Of a stretch of DNA of 64,000 nucleotides, positions 13,660 through 25,787 are shown one piece after another. The first letter of the stretch is position 1, and each line of letters starts with the position of its first letter. The notes under the pieces are model-generated. The model made no database searches, had not been told where the DNA came from, and worked only from the letters and a program-made list of their open reading frames with translations. Location of the stretch: positions 178,030,412 to 178,094,411 of the forward strand of contig CM036617.1 of assembly GCA_020746105.1 (NCBI GenBank). The letters run 5' to 3'. Both the position numbers and the translations under genes were made by a program. The stretch is from Trogon surrucura. Lineage: Eukaryota; Chordata; Aves; Trogoniformes; Trogonidae.

Positions 13660-13791
13660 GAAACTCTATTTGATGTGTTTGAAAGAAATGAGATGCTACC
13701 TCTATTCACAATATCAGGACATCTTGTCAACAAAGTAATTTTAAATGGTTTTATTCTGAACATTGGTTAATTAATTTATCTGCACCTGTTG
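13660..13791 (+). other. Candidate exon with strong splice sites
   Basis: A strong 3' splice site (an 11-base T run, then cactag) is followed 132 bp later by a strong 5' splice site, gtaagt at 13792. The first frame stays open for 36 codons and would encode a peptide containing FDVFERNEML and LPLFTISGHLVNKV, then hits TAA. The other two frames stop sooner. The length is divisible by three but no frame is fully open, so it cannot be an ordinary internal coding exon. It could be a terminal exon, a stop-containing alternative exon, a non-coding RNA exon or chance. Good splice sites arise by chance in 64 kb, so I hold this weakly. Confidence 0.2.
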
Positions 13792-15173
13792 GTAAGTAAA
13801 ATAGTCTGCACTATTGTTGATGCTAATGATACAGCTGTAGCCCACCCACTACATCTTTGGCTATTACATACCCCTATTATTTAGTGTTCACAGTGCAATT
13901 TAATAGTGCAGAATATTTTTTTTACCAACGCAAACTGTAAAGGTCCAAGATTCAGACATTCCTTAATAGCTTCAAGTGGTTTTCAAAATGTATCTCTACA
14001 CCGTGTGCACTGATTTCCCTTCTTTAAGGTTCAGAATTTTTAGAATCGTAGAAAAATAATGAATAATTTCATGAAGCATCACTATTCAGCAAAAAAAAAA
14101 AAAAAAAGAACAAAAAACCACAAAACCCTAGGCTTCTTTTAGTTCTGGAAGACGATAATGGTATTTCCTGTGCGATTTCTTTACTATTTTTTCACTGACT
14201 TCTGACTGTGTTTTCATCTCCTATACTACACAAAAAACCATTTCCTTCAGTCTGAAGCATATTAAAGTTTTCTCCACTCTGCAACAACCACAGGAGTCTA
14301 AAAACCAGGCATCTGTAGACCAGCAACATCTTTCAGTCAGCTTTGACCTGAATTTATCAGGTGACACGTGTAGAGATTTAGATGATCCCGTTATTCTACT
14401 GCAAATGATTCTTAATTACACTGCAGCACATTTTTTAAGCTTAAACTCAAGAAATGTTACAAAGTGTTTGTTACAAGATAAATGACCTTAAATGAGAACC
14501 CAAATACACAGACATACTTCCAGCCTATACTACTCATATCAGGTCTCCCTTTGACCTCCCATTTTAAACCTTGGCTGCTATTCAAACTATCAGCAAAATC
14601 AAGCTTATATCACTATCTTTGTAGCTTTCTAACATATTTTGTGTTAAATACGAGTGCCTATCACAGTACTAATAAAAACATGGGGCTGTTGTTCTCAGTG
14701 CTTTTTATCATACAATGTCCAGAGAGACCAGACATGCAACAGTTTTGTGAGGAAAAGTAGGAAATGACAATTTCTATCTTATCACTGCTGTAAAAACTAC
14801 ATTCTCCTTCTGTAAAGCTGTTTGTAAATAAATTCAGTTGTAAAGCTGAGTTTCTGTGATCTCCTGCAATAATTTGTATCAAAAGAGAGGGCTCAAACTG
14901 TACTTCTATATCATTTTAGCTTCAGTATAGTGCTGCATATAGCAAAACTAGCAACCATAAAGGAAGTTGGTTGGAGCAACATGAAAAACAAGCAAAAGAA
15001 GGTGGATCTTTGTCCAACAGGCAGAAGATCTATCCAACTCTCAGAAACATTTTAGGGGGTACAAGAAAACTGTAAGAAGTTGCATGGGGAAACTGAATGA
15101 GAACTCGAAAGAGAGATTCATCCAGAGTTACAGAAAGCACACCAAGCTCAGGAAATCCCTTGAGCTGAAAACT
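13792..15173. other. Unique non-coding stretch
   Basis: No gene is recognised. It contains a 17-base A run (14091-14107) flanked by A-rich sequence, and a short ORF pair at 14482-14882 without motifs. Confidence 0.45.
14091..14107 (+). repeat. Poly-A run (17)
   Basis: This homopolymer is followed by gaacaaaaaaccacaaaac. There is no sign of a retrocopy upstream, so I treat it as a simple repeat. Confidence 0.95.
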
Positions 15174-15320
15174 GTCAGAGGCTGGGAATCTTCAAGAAAT
15201 GTGTGATATGATTCTGTGAGTCTATATATTGCCACTCTATTCTCCTCTTCTCTGGAAACCTGCTATTGATTGTCGAGGACAGGATGCTGGACTCTGTAGG
15301 TCCCAGCCTATAAGAATCCC
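15174..15320 (+). mobile_element. Ancient amniote dispersed repeat (unnamed)
   Basis: Three modules match, in order, an old interspersed repeat that I recall from turtle, crocodile and bird genomes: gtcagaggctggga, then a pyrimidine-rich tctcctcttctctgg segment, then cgaggacaggatgctggact. In well preserved copies this last core reads like gacaggatactggactagat and is followed by a tail with a ttcttatg motif. I do not know the formal family name. The copy is heavily diverged, and its 5' extent may reach back to about 15050. Confidence 0.5.
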
Positions 15321-18300
15321 TGGCCCGAATTCTTGCGACCCTTCTTCTGTTCTAACGAGAGATGCTCTGAATTTGACCTACACTTTTGCCTAAGCAAAGG
15401 CAAGGAAGTGGATGACTTCATAGTCCAGGAATTACTCAAAAACACTGCATGATGTATCTGCAACACCCACTGATCCTTAGTATTGCATACGAGTGCTTTT
15501 CCTGACCAAATTTGTATGGCTTAAACTTGGTATGTCCCTAATCATCGTTCCATTAGTAGTAGTGCAACTGCACCTAGAGCACAAGTAGTACATAGTCATC
15601 TAGAAAAACAGATGATTTAAAAAACATATATGAGAAAGTACCACACTGTGAAATATATCTGAACTTTCCAAACCGTTGTTGTATAAATGCTTTGGGATTA
15701 AAATCTGCAAGATTATTTCAACATGCCCATTCTTCCCATCACTCAGTATGGTGACAGAATAAGATAAAACTAGTAATATATTTTAGATTGATTTTCTATC
15801 CTTACATAGCATAGCCTAGTATATGGCAGACAAGCGTAAACACAGAATCTGAATGGGATGGTCTAAAAACTAGAAAGAACTACACTTGATCTTACCCTGA
15901 AAAGCAGCTGCAGAACACAAAGTGACTGCAGTGTAGAGTCATGCAAACACAAAGCCTTAAAACCATCTGATCCGGTGACTGCCATGGAGACAAATCTATT
16001 CCTTCGCTGTATATTGTTCTAGGTATCCATATGGCCGCACAGAGCCAGATATTTATAGAATTGACCTTGGTGACATATGGCCAACATCTTTGAGTTGTCA
16101 CCCTTCAAGAAAATGCATCTGTTGTCACATGTCACTATTCAAGCTGATATGTGTTTTCTAGTCTCTCTGGTCTCTGTAGCATACTTTTTAACTTTCCTTT
16201 TGGGGATATTTTTCCTCAGAAGAATTTTAACTGAAATTCCTGTTTGTCTACTGAAGTTAACACACATTCAAGGAAGGAAATTCTGGTCTTTTCCTCTACT
16301 TCCTAATCAAAAGCAGCAAGCAATAAAAATGTGCAAATACACTGGTGAAAGCATCACTCTTGTTCTTGTCACTTAAGAGACAGAAGCTAAAAAAAGTATT
16401 TCTAGTACTACTATATGTTACTGGTCTTTGTGAAAAATTCTATATAACTACTACACCCCTACCTCCATGTGTTACTTAGTAACATTCTTTTGCTTAGCTA
16501 CATCTCAGAACATTTTCTACTACAGCAAGTGCAAACTTGCTTTGCTATAAACTTTTTTCTCTCCATGAATGCTGAAGCATGTAATAAAAAGAATCAATAA
16601 TTCACTACAGAGTTTACCCATCAATTATGTATCATTTCCTTACATTGTGCCAAGTCCTATTCTCAAACTCTCATCCTGACCTCTCATACCAACTCAATTC
16701 CATAGTGGTCAGCTCATTTACTTGCTACTAAGGAACAATTTCAAGCTTAAGCGATGAGTGTGACTTCCCATTTGTGAAAGACATCAAACACAAGATCAAT
16801 ATGACGTTAGTAGAACTCACTGCAGAAAGATATTAAAGAACCATTTTTTTTCATGCTACAAGTGAAAATAACCCAAACACATAAAACTAACAAGCTGACA
16901 AAGAAAGGTTAAGTTTTTGAGGTTCTGTCCTCCAGATCTGTGCACGTGCTCAATTAACAATTATTAAAGTCAACTGATGCGACCAGCTGACAACTTGTAA
17001 TGTCAAATTAAGAGTTTAATGATCTTTGCTGACATCCAGCTGATGTACAACGTGCCAGTCTCTACCTAGAAAACTCAGCATGTCCTTTTTAAGATGACAA
17101 AACAATCTTCACAAAGCTTTGGCAACAGGAGCTCACAGTTTATTGAGATCCTGTGCATTATCTCAGGTTGGACTCTCTTCAAAACAGTTTAATAGCCTAT
17201 TACGATGGAAAGAAGCACTTTTCCCTATATACAGCTTTGATGAGTTACCATTCTTCTCACATACACAATGGGGGAAAAAACGTACTTGCAAAGCATCGTT
17301 TCTCATCTGCAACATTTAAAGGGAAAGTTGCCATTTCCTCTGGCAAAGACTTGTGAACATAAAAAAATGCTGTAGCCACAAAACCAGGACAAAAAATATA
17401 CAATCAAATCAGAAACCTCAAAAGGCATGAACTTATCAAGTGTAGCCACGCAGAGCTCTCACACAGCTAGGGATCAGGTAAAGATTTTAATTAGCTCCCT
17501 TGAAAATTGGTGTTTGCGTTTAGAACGAATGAAAAGTTCACCATGTTTTTTCATCCACTATCCGGGAAGCTTCTTTTTCAGAAGCAGTCACATGATGGAT
17601 AAGTTACAGCAAAGAGCTGCTTAAGAGTGGGAGTGCTCTGCATTTTAAGCTCGGAGTTCCTATTGCCCAGTCAGGTAACACAGCGTAGGTAACTAGTATT
17701 TACAGTTGCACTTCTTCAGAAACAGGAGAACATGGGACCATCGCAGTCAACTCACAACAGTGAACCCAGGTTTTCAAGAGGGATGGCATAAATTACAACA
17801 CACGTGAGACGTTAAAATTAGTTCACACAAACAAATACACAGCACAGTTATTTCTGCCCTGGCAGAGGAATGAGTGCAAGGCCCACTTTATTTTTTAACT
17901 TTTATTTTCTACTTTTAACTTTCACATACGCTACATGCATATAGATTAATGAATGTGTTCATAATTCCAGACTAGCCAGGATGTGGTAAAGATACCATTT
18001 TTAACTATTTTCATTTGTCTTTGAAGTATTACTTTTTTAACCATAAGAAAATGCCTATAAAATGCCTAATAGGAGAGGACACTAGTCTGTATTGCCTCTG
18101 CGTGGGTGTAGATGGAATGCAATTTTATAGTTCTTTAGTTTTCACCTTAGCTAGACATTCTGAAAGCCAAAGTGACCTTCTATAGATTTTTTTATTTCTC
18201 CCAAGACTCAAAGTAGAAAGTGAAGGAAAACCAGATACAATTTTACTATTGCTTTATTGCTTGCGGACCAAAGGTATGTTCATACTCATTGATACAGTCC

Positions 18301-18776
18301 CCACACGATGAGCAAAATGCCATGGCTCCATAAGCCTTCAAGACATTATTTCAAAAATATCACTCAAAATAAAAAATCCATTAAGAGCACATGAAAAGTC
18401 TACTTAGTTTTTTAAGGATTTCCCGAGGTTTGCCAATATCAGGTGATTCGGCTTAAAAGATGTGAAGCAACACGTATCATAAAACAAAATGTTTTCTGAG
18501 AACTTCCAATAGAGTATTAAGTGATACAGAAGATCTTATCAGAGAAGCAAAAACACGGCGCCTCGACAGTTTAAAAAAACCCCAAATGGACACTGACTTA
18601 CTCAGTTTATTAGATAACATTTGCATCAATATTATTCTTTTTTATTTTGTTTTCAAATTTCCATTTTCTTTTTTTTAAACTACAGATAAACAGACAGTAC
18701 CACTTCATTTCTAGTAGGCAGCTTTATGGCTATCTCTGAACAGCAGGATTCAGAAGGACTCTCACATTTCAGATCT
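15321..18776. other. Unique non-coding stretch
   Basis: No gene or repeat family is recognised. ORFs of up to 99 codons (16077-16376 plus) are AT-driven and have no known motif. Confidence 0.45.
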
Positions 18777-19040
18777 TGTGGTGGGTTGACCCTGGCCAAA
18801 AACTAAGCACCTGTCAGCCACTCACTCCATTTCCCTACATGCAGGAGACAATTTGAAGATCAAAAGCAAGAAAAACTTGTGGGTCGAGATAAAGGCAATT
18901 TAATAAGTGAGGGAAAAAAAAGAGGAAGAAAGAATACACAAGAGAAGCAAAGGAAGTCACTCCTTGTCTCCCACCAGTAGCCTGATGCTCACGCAGCCTC
19001 CAAGCAACAACTACTTTGGGAAGACCACCCCAAAGCTGGG
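18777..19040 (-). mobile_element. Avian ERV LTR, 3' portion
   Basis: The left edge reads tgtggtgggttgaccctgg, which is the terminal inverted edge of a common avian endogenous retrovirus LTR. It is followed by a ggtcgagataaaggcaattt stretch shared by that family (R/U5 region). In better copies the TATA box lies toward the opposite end and reads on the other strand. That makes the minus strand sense and 18777 the 3' end of the LTR. Similarity weakens after about 18950 and I lose it near 19040, so the promoter half seems lost or too diverged. No gag, pol or env sequence flanks it, which is consistent with a solo LTR remnant. Subfamily not determined. Confidence 0.75.
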
Positions 19041-20250
19041 TTGTTTGGGTTTTGTTATTTTTTTTTTCTTCTTTCTACTTTCTCAGATTTCTTCCCCTTA
19101 ATTTACAGCCTGTCAAAGCTTGTCCAGTTCTTGACAATCTCATTCTTGGTATATTTGACATCTCGCAGCCTCCTATGCTATACATTTCTTCAGTTTCTCT
19201 AAAAAATTCCAGCTAGCACCCAGCCCACGAAGGAACTACTCTGATGGTGTTTCCAAGCAATTTTGTGTTTGAATGGGTGACATGCAGATAAGAGCATAAT
19301 AGTGGCCCTCACCGATACAAACACAAATTCTAAAGTTTGTGATAATACATATGTGAAAAGAAGTGGAAGGAGAAATAAATAAATAATTGCTTTTCAGACC
19401 ATTTCAAAGTTTACTTGAGGAATATTACAACATGGTCAAAATAATACTTGAGGCAAAACTTAATTTCCAGCAGAAACTGTATATTGCACTGCATTCAAGA
19501 AAACAGAAGGCTGACTCACTGCAATGTTGTCAGTCTATATTGAACTGAAACAAATTGAGTAGTAATTCACGATATAATAGCGTTCTCAGCAGTTATATAT
19601 GGTGTCCAGGCTATTTAAATATTCTACAAATAATTGCTCAGAAAGGCAAAACTGACAGTGTGCATAGACTGGATGACGAATCATCAGGTAGTTTAAGTAA
19701 AGTTTTGCTTGATTAACTGTTTTGGTTTTAAAGCACCTGCACCGTATTGTCTGATCTACCAAGACAGATCAAATTGTTCTCAGTTTTTTTCTGGAAACCA
19801 GACGAGCTTACAAATGATAAGTTTTATTGTATTATGAAACTGATGCCAAACTGAAGAGCTGTGTATTGTGTGATTCCAATTACCTATTTTTTAGCCAAGG
19901 GTTTAATATCAGCCATTGTTATCAATGAAACTAATCCAGATTTATCAGACCTCTAATAGCTGTTGTGTCATATGGAAGTAATTGTACTTTTCCCCATCTT
20001 CAAAATACATTTATTAGTCCTCCTGAAATGTAATTTTTCAGTTGGTTTTTTTTTCATTTGGGTCAGCTGGCAACTAAACAGGTTACAGCTGGAATATTTT
20101 CAGATGGAGAAATAAATGAACGGAGCCCACTGATTCGAGTCAAAGCATACCTGACTTCCATCACCGCAAACGTTGCCAGTGTCGTGAACTTCTTTATTTA
20201 GACCAGTGGATGAGGTATTCCTATGTCTAAAGATGCACAAAAACACCGAA
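19041..20250. other. Unique stretch with conserved-element-like sequence
   Basis: No gene is recognised. About 19840-20110 has the low-repeat, AT-rich, homeobox-site-rich texture common in conserved non-coding elements (for example aataccta- and taatccag-like words). This is an impression, not an alignment. Confidence 0.3.
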
Positions 20251-20251
20251 T

Positions 20252-20330
20252 GGGGATAACAAAAGCATCTAAATGAGTAAGCACCTTATTTCCATGTACT
20301 TCTGTGGGAGTCAGGTGCCTACTATCATGT
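20252..20330 (+). repeat. Possible old amniote repeat fragment
   Basis: The segment with gcatctaaatgagtaagcac followed by gtgggagtcaggtgcctac resembles an old dispersed repeat in which a 'gggagttaggcacctaaat' motif recurs. The match is short and from memory. Confidence 0.3.
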
Positions 20331-23079
20331 TTAGCCAGTTTGGTAAAACCTACTATATGTTTCCCTTTACCTTTGGTCACCTTCAGACATTTCTTAACAA
20401 TATCCTTAATAATGTCAATCAGAAATCTCTTTTTCCAAGAGGTAACCATCAAAATGCAACATTCAAACCAATATAGCAAACCTTGAAATAAGGTTATAAA
20501 AACTCCCAATCTTTTAACAAAAATAGCATCTTAGGTAACAGAATAGGCTTCATCTCCAGGTTCTGCAAGGTCATTCTTCCTGGTATATATACAGTTTTAG
20601 AACATTACCTTTATACAATAAATTATTATATCATGTTTACTACATATCAATGTCTTCCCTCATCTTCATGTGATTTCAGCTTTTGGCTCACTCTTTAAGT
20701 AAGAGTTACAAATGAACAGTATAGGACATAATTTTTTGTAGTCACGGTATTGTAGATTTATGCCATTACTGACATAAAACAACACTAATGAACTAATCAC
20801 CTGGTTTCACACGTTCATTTAAGGAATTAAGGACCTAAATGAATCTTTCAAAACCGTTCCCCTAACTGTTGGTGAGTTGACTTTTGGGAGGATGAGAGGA
20901 GTGAGGAGGGAATTGTTTACTTCATCTTATGTATGTATGGGATCCCAGATCCTTCTCTGCCACATTTTCCCCAGGTAATTAATACTCATTCCTTTTTCAG
21001 TTGAATCTCAAGGGTCAGTTAAGGTCAGAGTCTCAATGCGCTGGCAGCTGTGCAAATATGCAGTCAGAAGAAAGAAAAAACATTATAGTAATAAACCAAA
21101 GAGTTTAAACATGGTGCTAACACACTGGCATTGAAAAGTCAGGACACAGTACCCAGTTAATTTTGGAAATTGCCACATATAAGTAAAAATTCCATTTCCG
21201 CTGGAAAATCTACTATAATCCATACCTAGTAAAGACAGTTCAGTAGTTATTATTTGAATGGTGTAAAGACAAAACATAAAGGACAGTCGAGGAAAAAAAA
21301 ATTGCACTCATTCTTAACACTGGGAGAAGCTTAAGAATAAAAGACTATTTTATACCTGGAAAGGAGGCAAAACGTGAGTCTTTCAATAAGCACATACAGC
21401 TTTTTCTTAATTAACTCCTCAAAATCGTATTTCAGGAAATAATATTCATTGATACATTAAAATTCTGCTTCTGGAAGATTAGCAGAAAATATTTTTTCAA
21501 TTTTTGCTGTATGCTGCTTGGAACTGCTTTTGGTATTCTCCTCTTTTATACACTACAGGAGCATGCAAAACTATATTCAGTTCAAATGACACATCCAAAC
21601 AACCTACCTTGGAAGCTATTTTAAGGCATATACGCTAGCACATCAGATGGGATAAGCCTAGAACAAAGAGATGTGAGACCAAGCTCTGCTACTATTTCAG
21701 GCTGTCTCTTGTGGGGAATTTAGGTGTCAGCTATGAAGAACATATAAATGCTTTATGTTTTGCACAATCACTATTGATTAATTATGACCTACATTAGCAT
21801 TCAAACAACCTCAGCAGTAAGACCATGTAAGACTGTAGACAGTCATTTCAGGTGAATTACTGGTCTGATCCTACAGAATGCCAGTAAATAAGGAGATCAT
21901 CTCACCACGATAATCATTGAGGCAGTAGAAAAACAAACAAACCAGGGTAGCAGTGACATATGATCTAGTCAAAATGTCATGTTTGTGTAGAGTTTACTTT
22001 TAAATGTATCCATTTGAAAACATTGAACCATTCTGTTACAGCTATTCTAATAAACACCATTCAACTCCTGAAAACACTAATTTGTAACTTGAGTTCCATC
22101 TGCTGCATTGGATATACTTACATCCATCACTGTTTCCCCACGGGTTTGTGTATTCTTTGAAATCCCTGCTCAGCACAAAACTAATATTATGAGAACTTGA
22201 ACACCCTGGGGCAGGACTATTCACCTTGGTTTCCGTGGCAGGGGACACAACTAACCAATGAGCTGTGCTGGAGAAGAGGGCAGCACGCTGCCACAAAAGC
22301 CTTTTGCAGCCAATACTGGAATCTTTCATAGTGCCACGACTGAAACTAAAGTAAGCTTTGCTCCAACTAACAAACTGCTGACAGCAATTAAAAACGATCC
22401 AATTATTTATGACTATGAAAAAAATGCTCTTAATTGAAAGGTGAAACATATAGACAGGAGGAGAAGAGGAGCAAAATGATTACGACTGAAAATTCAATAT
22501 CATTTTAGTTGAAAATAGGAAAATTGAATACCAGTCTTTATTGTCATTCAATAAAAGAATGTAATTAAACAAGATACTGTAATTGGTTTTTAACAAGTTT
22601 TTTTTTCCCATAAATAGCATTTATGTTTTAATTACATTGTTAAATCTGTGCAAAGAGAATTTATTTTCTCAGACTGTTTCTTTACAATCATTCTCAATAT
22701 TACTCATTAAACTGGTGTGCCATTGAGAAAGAAGCATTTTTATCCTATTCCTTTAAATCATGTAAACATCTATATCATTCCCTAGTATTGATTTAACTAT
22801 TGCTGCAAGTCTAGTCAGTTAAGCATCTTCATCCCGTTCACCTAAATCTAGCATGTCCATTGATTTATGAGAGAACAGATTTGTGTAAGAGTTTCATACA
22901 GACCTATACAGCTGTAAAGCTTGGGAACTTACCTGTGCAAGTGTTCTTCCCAATACAGTTTAACTAAACACTTGGAGTCATGAGAGCAACAAAAAAGAGC
23001 AACACTTACAAAGAATACATTCTAATAAAAACACTAAAAATTTTATAATAACAGAAGCTGTGACACCGTATTTCACAGC

Positions 23080-23135
23080 CTTTATTAATTACTTTTTGTT
23101 GCAAAGTCTTTATTAGTCATTTTTTGTTACAAATG
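23080..23135. repeat. 28-bp imperfect tandem duplication
   Basis: Units 23080-23107 and 23108-23135 start ctttatta and share tttttgtt in phase, with 22 of 28 positions identical. The divergence implies an old duplication. Confidence 0.85.
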
Positions 23136-23814
23136 AAAATTCTGAGGAAGAAATAGCTGAGACCAAACCCAAAGTTTACAGGCAATGAAGCCACATTCCT
23201 GCATCCTCCTATTGGTGCAGAGGCCAGTAAAATTCAAAAAAGCAAAACAGTGGCTCCTATCTCCATTTTTAGAGCCTCAACTCAAAGTGTCTCTAAAGAA
23301 TAGTACTTATTAAAGAGGTCAGTTAGTACTAATAACCTGCCTAAACCTTATTAAGCACAAATGAGCTATTTAATTCTGGCTACGACCAAAACTGATCTAA
23401 TAGTTACTCACTCTTTAAAATCATTTTTCTGGGACTCGTACTCACATTCACTGTCCTGTCCATCTGCTGTCTCTTACTGTAAAGTGGACTCCTACGCCAG
23501 CGGTGTCTTTGCCATTTAGGCACACTGAACACCGCACATGACGGATCCACGTTTCTTTGCTACGTGTTAGAGAAGTCCCGTAGTAGAAGCTGGTGGGAGC
23601 TTCATCAGGCAGTCCAACAAGCACAAGAGTTAAGCTTCTGTTTTGAAGTTTCCATCCACTTATTTCCCAAAATGTAAGATGTTTGGCACTGTCTGTAAGA
23701 TTAGACTTTCAGTTTCATTAAAACTCACTGAACTGTTTTCTACCACTCAGAAAGACACAGAAGTGTATCACCTCGGTAATTGCCTAGTAGCTACCTGTCT
23801 ATCACAGTTTGTTC

Positions 23815-23832
23815 TTTTTTTTTTTTTTTTTT
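23815..23832 (+). repeat. Poly-T run (18)
   Basis: This uninterrupted T run is preceded by gttc. There is no LINE or retrocopy body next to it on the minus strand that I can recognise. Confidence 0.95.
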
Positions 23833-25581
23833 GAGGAAAGTGCTGGTACTTCAAAGAATGTGAAGACACCCCTTGATGGATTGCTTACTGCATGAAATCC
23901 TGAGCAAGTTAAGAACTGTTGTATATTTTAACAGGTATCCAGCCACAACCAGGAGCCGTGAGAGCTCTGTGAAAATTCGGCCATCTCTGTTCTAAAACAT
24001 ATGTCCATATCCTGCCCTCCCGTGGATGTTATTCAACAGAAATTTGGCAAATGTACGCACACACACTCATGCACACAAGCCCTCAGCAACCCAAATGACC
24101 CATAACACTTTCATGATCCCTTTCTTGGCCATGCGGATGTAATTAGACAACATTGTTCCCCAGAGTTTGGTATACTGTTACTGGTATCAACAATATCTCA
24201 ATTTAGGTATCAGACAGCATATAAACCAAGACCATGTTGCTTTACATACCATTACGTATTTAACAGAAAACAAGTAATTTAAAAAAAAAAAGAAAGGAAA
24301 CCTCAAAAGAAACCCTACAATCTCTTGAGATAAGAACTTTTGGGTTTTGCTCTGTATTACTAAATTAACATACTGAAGAGTTCTAACACTATGATTATGG
24401 CATCTATTATCAAAATCCATGCAACAGGAGCTGGAATTTTTCTTAGTACTGAATTTTCTCAGCAATCAAGCTAGGGGATTTTTTTTTACAAAAAACCACA
24501 GCAAGATGAATTACATTAGTGACCCAGCATCTGGCAAGTAATGCAATGCATTATGGAGTACCTGAATTATTCATAAGCTTGAAAACTACTGTACTCCTTC
24601 CAAAAGGCAAAAAAGACCCACATCAATAATTATATCATGCAGACAAAGGAGGTCAAGAAAGTTAGCAGAGGTTATCCTAATATTTTTGGTGGGTAAACAA
24701 ATTAAAAAAAACCCCACTAAATAAAAATTAAACTTTGACCTCTCTTTTTTTTTTCCCTTTCAACTTTTTTCATTTAACCCAAATATGGCCAGAATTCCAC
24801 ATTGCCCCTTTCTACTCTCAGATGAACAAATACTACAATGTACCAGTGTACTTCATTACTTTATACCCCTCTACTCTGCAGTATCACTGAAGCTGTGGTT
24901 GCCTCCAGTGAACATACGTATCTTTCTCCTCCAGGCTCAAAATCTTTTCCTGCCTCCTTTTCTCCCCTTACCTTTCCACATTGCTTTAAGTGGGAAATGT
25001 CAGTCATCACTCTTCTCATAGCAGTGAACTCAGTTCTACCCCACTGAAATATCTAAACCCCACCGCCCGCCTGGCTCTCAATTCTGCACTGTCCACGCCC
25101 GCCTAGTGATGGCCTTCCTCATTGCTTCTTTCTCTTCCTCTCTTCTCCCGTTGTGTTAATTTCTGCTCTCCGTGTTCAGTTTCTAAGTTTTCATTCCGCG
25201 GTGCTTCATTTCTTCCTTATTGATTTCTCACATTTAACTTGTCTTTGGAGAAAGGGCTCCCAACTACCACCTGTCTGGCGTTTTCCATTTCCTCCTTTCA
25301 GTCTTCCTAAACCTCAATTAATCTGAACACTAACTCGACTTAATACACAAAAGAGAAGCCAATGTGTTCTTTTAACATAGATCTTCATCAGAAGTTTTAA
25401 ACTTCTTATTTCATTTTATTTGCACAGGTCAGGCTAGGCTTAAACTTGAGTAAAGAAATCATGCTGCTCTGCTGAATAACTGCTTAACCCTCTGTATATG
25501 GAGCACATACGTATAAAGTTACTTCAAAGTTTTGTGTATGGATATAAGGACAAAAATCTAGAGGGTCCTGCTGTTTGAAAT

Positions 25582-25787
25582 ATAGAATCATAGAAAGTGT
25601 TGGATTGGAAGGGACCTTTAAAGGTCACCTAGTCCAACCCCCCTGCAGTGAACTAGATCAAGTTGCTCAGAGCCCCATCAAGCCCCACCTTGAACACCTT
25701 CAGGGTTGGGGCCTCCACCACCTCTCAGGGCAACCGTCACAGTAAAGAACTTCTTCCTAATGTCTAATCTAAATGTACTCTGCCCTA
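25582..25787 (-). mobile_element. CR1 LINE, 5'-truncated 3' end
   Basis: On the plus strand it opens with atagaatcatagaa, the reverse complement of the CR1 terminal octamers. It continues with ggaagggacctttaaaggtc, a tccaacccccctgca stretch, and the gtaaagaacttcttcctaat stretch that encodes F-R-L-D-I-R-K-x-F-F-T on the minus strand. Sense is minus, and only the last 200 bp survive. One frame stays open for most of the length but is interrupted, so no functional protein is made. Low divergence from the general avian pattern suggests a younger insertion than the one at 27049. Confidence 0.95.

Larger units (their letters stand above)
20331..25581. other. Unique non-coding stretch
   Basis: No gene is recognised. 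A 135-codon minus ORF at 22042-22449 has no recognisable domain. About 22490-22900 is AT-rich with a conserved-element look. A pyrimidine-rich belt runs from about 24730 to 25330. Short CA-rich sequence lies near 24055-24080. Confidence 0.4.

Noticed and set aside
22042..22449. 135-codon minus-strand ORF
   Set aside because: There is no recognisable domain. Composition is as expected from the local DNA, and no splice or promoter context supports it.
24055..24080. CA-rich patch
   Set aside because: It is too short and interrupted to count as a microsatellite.
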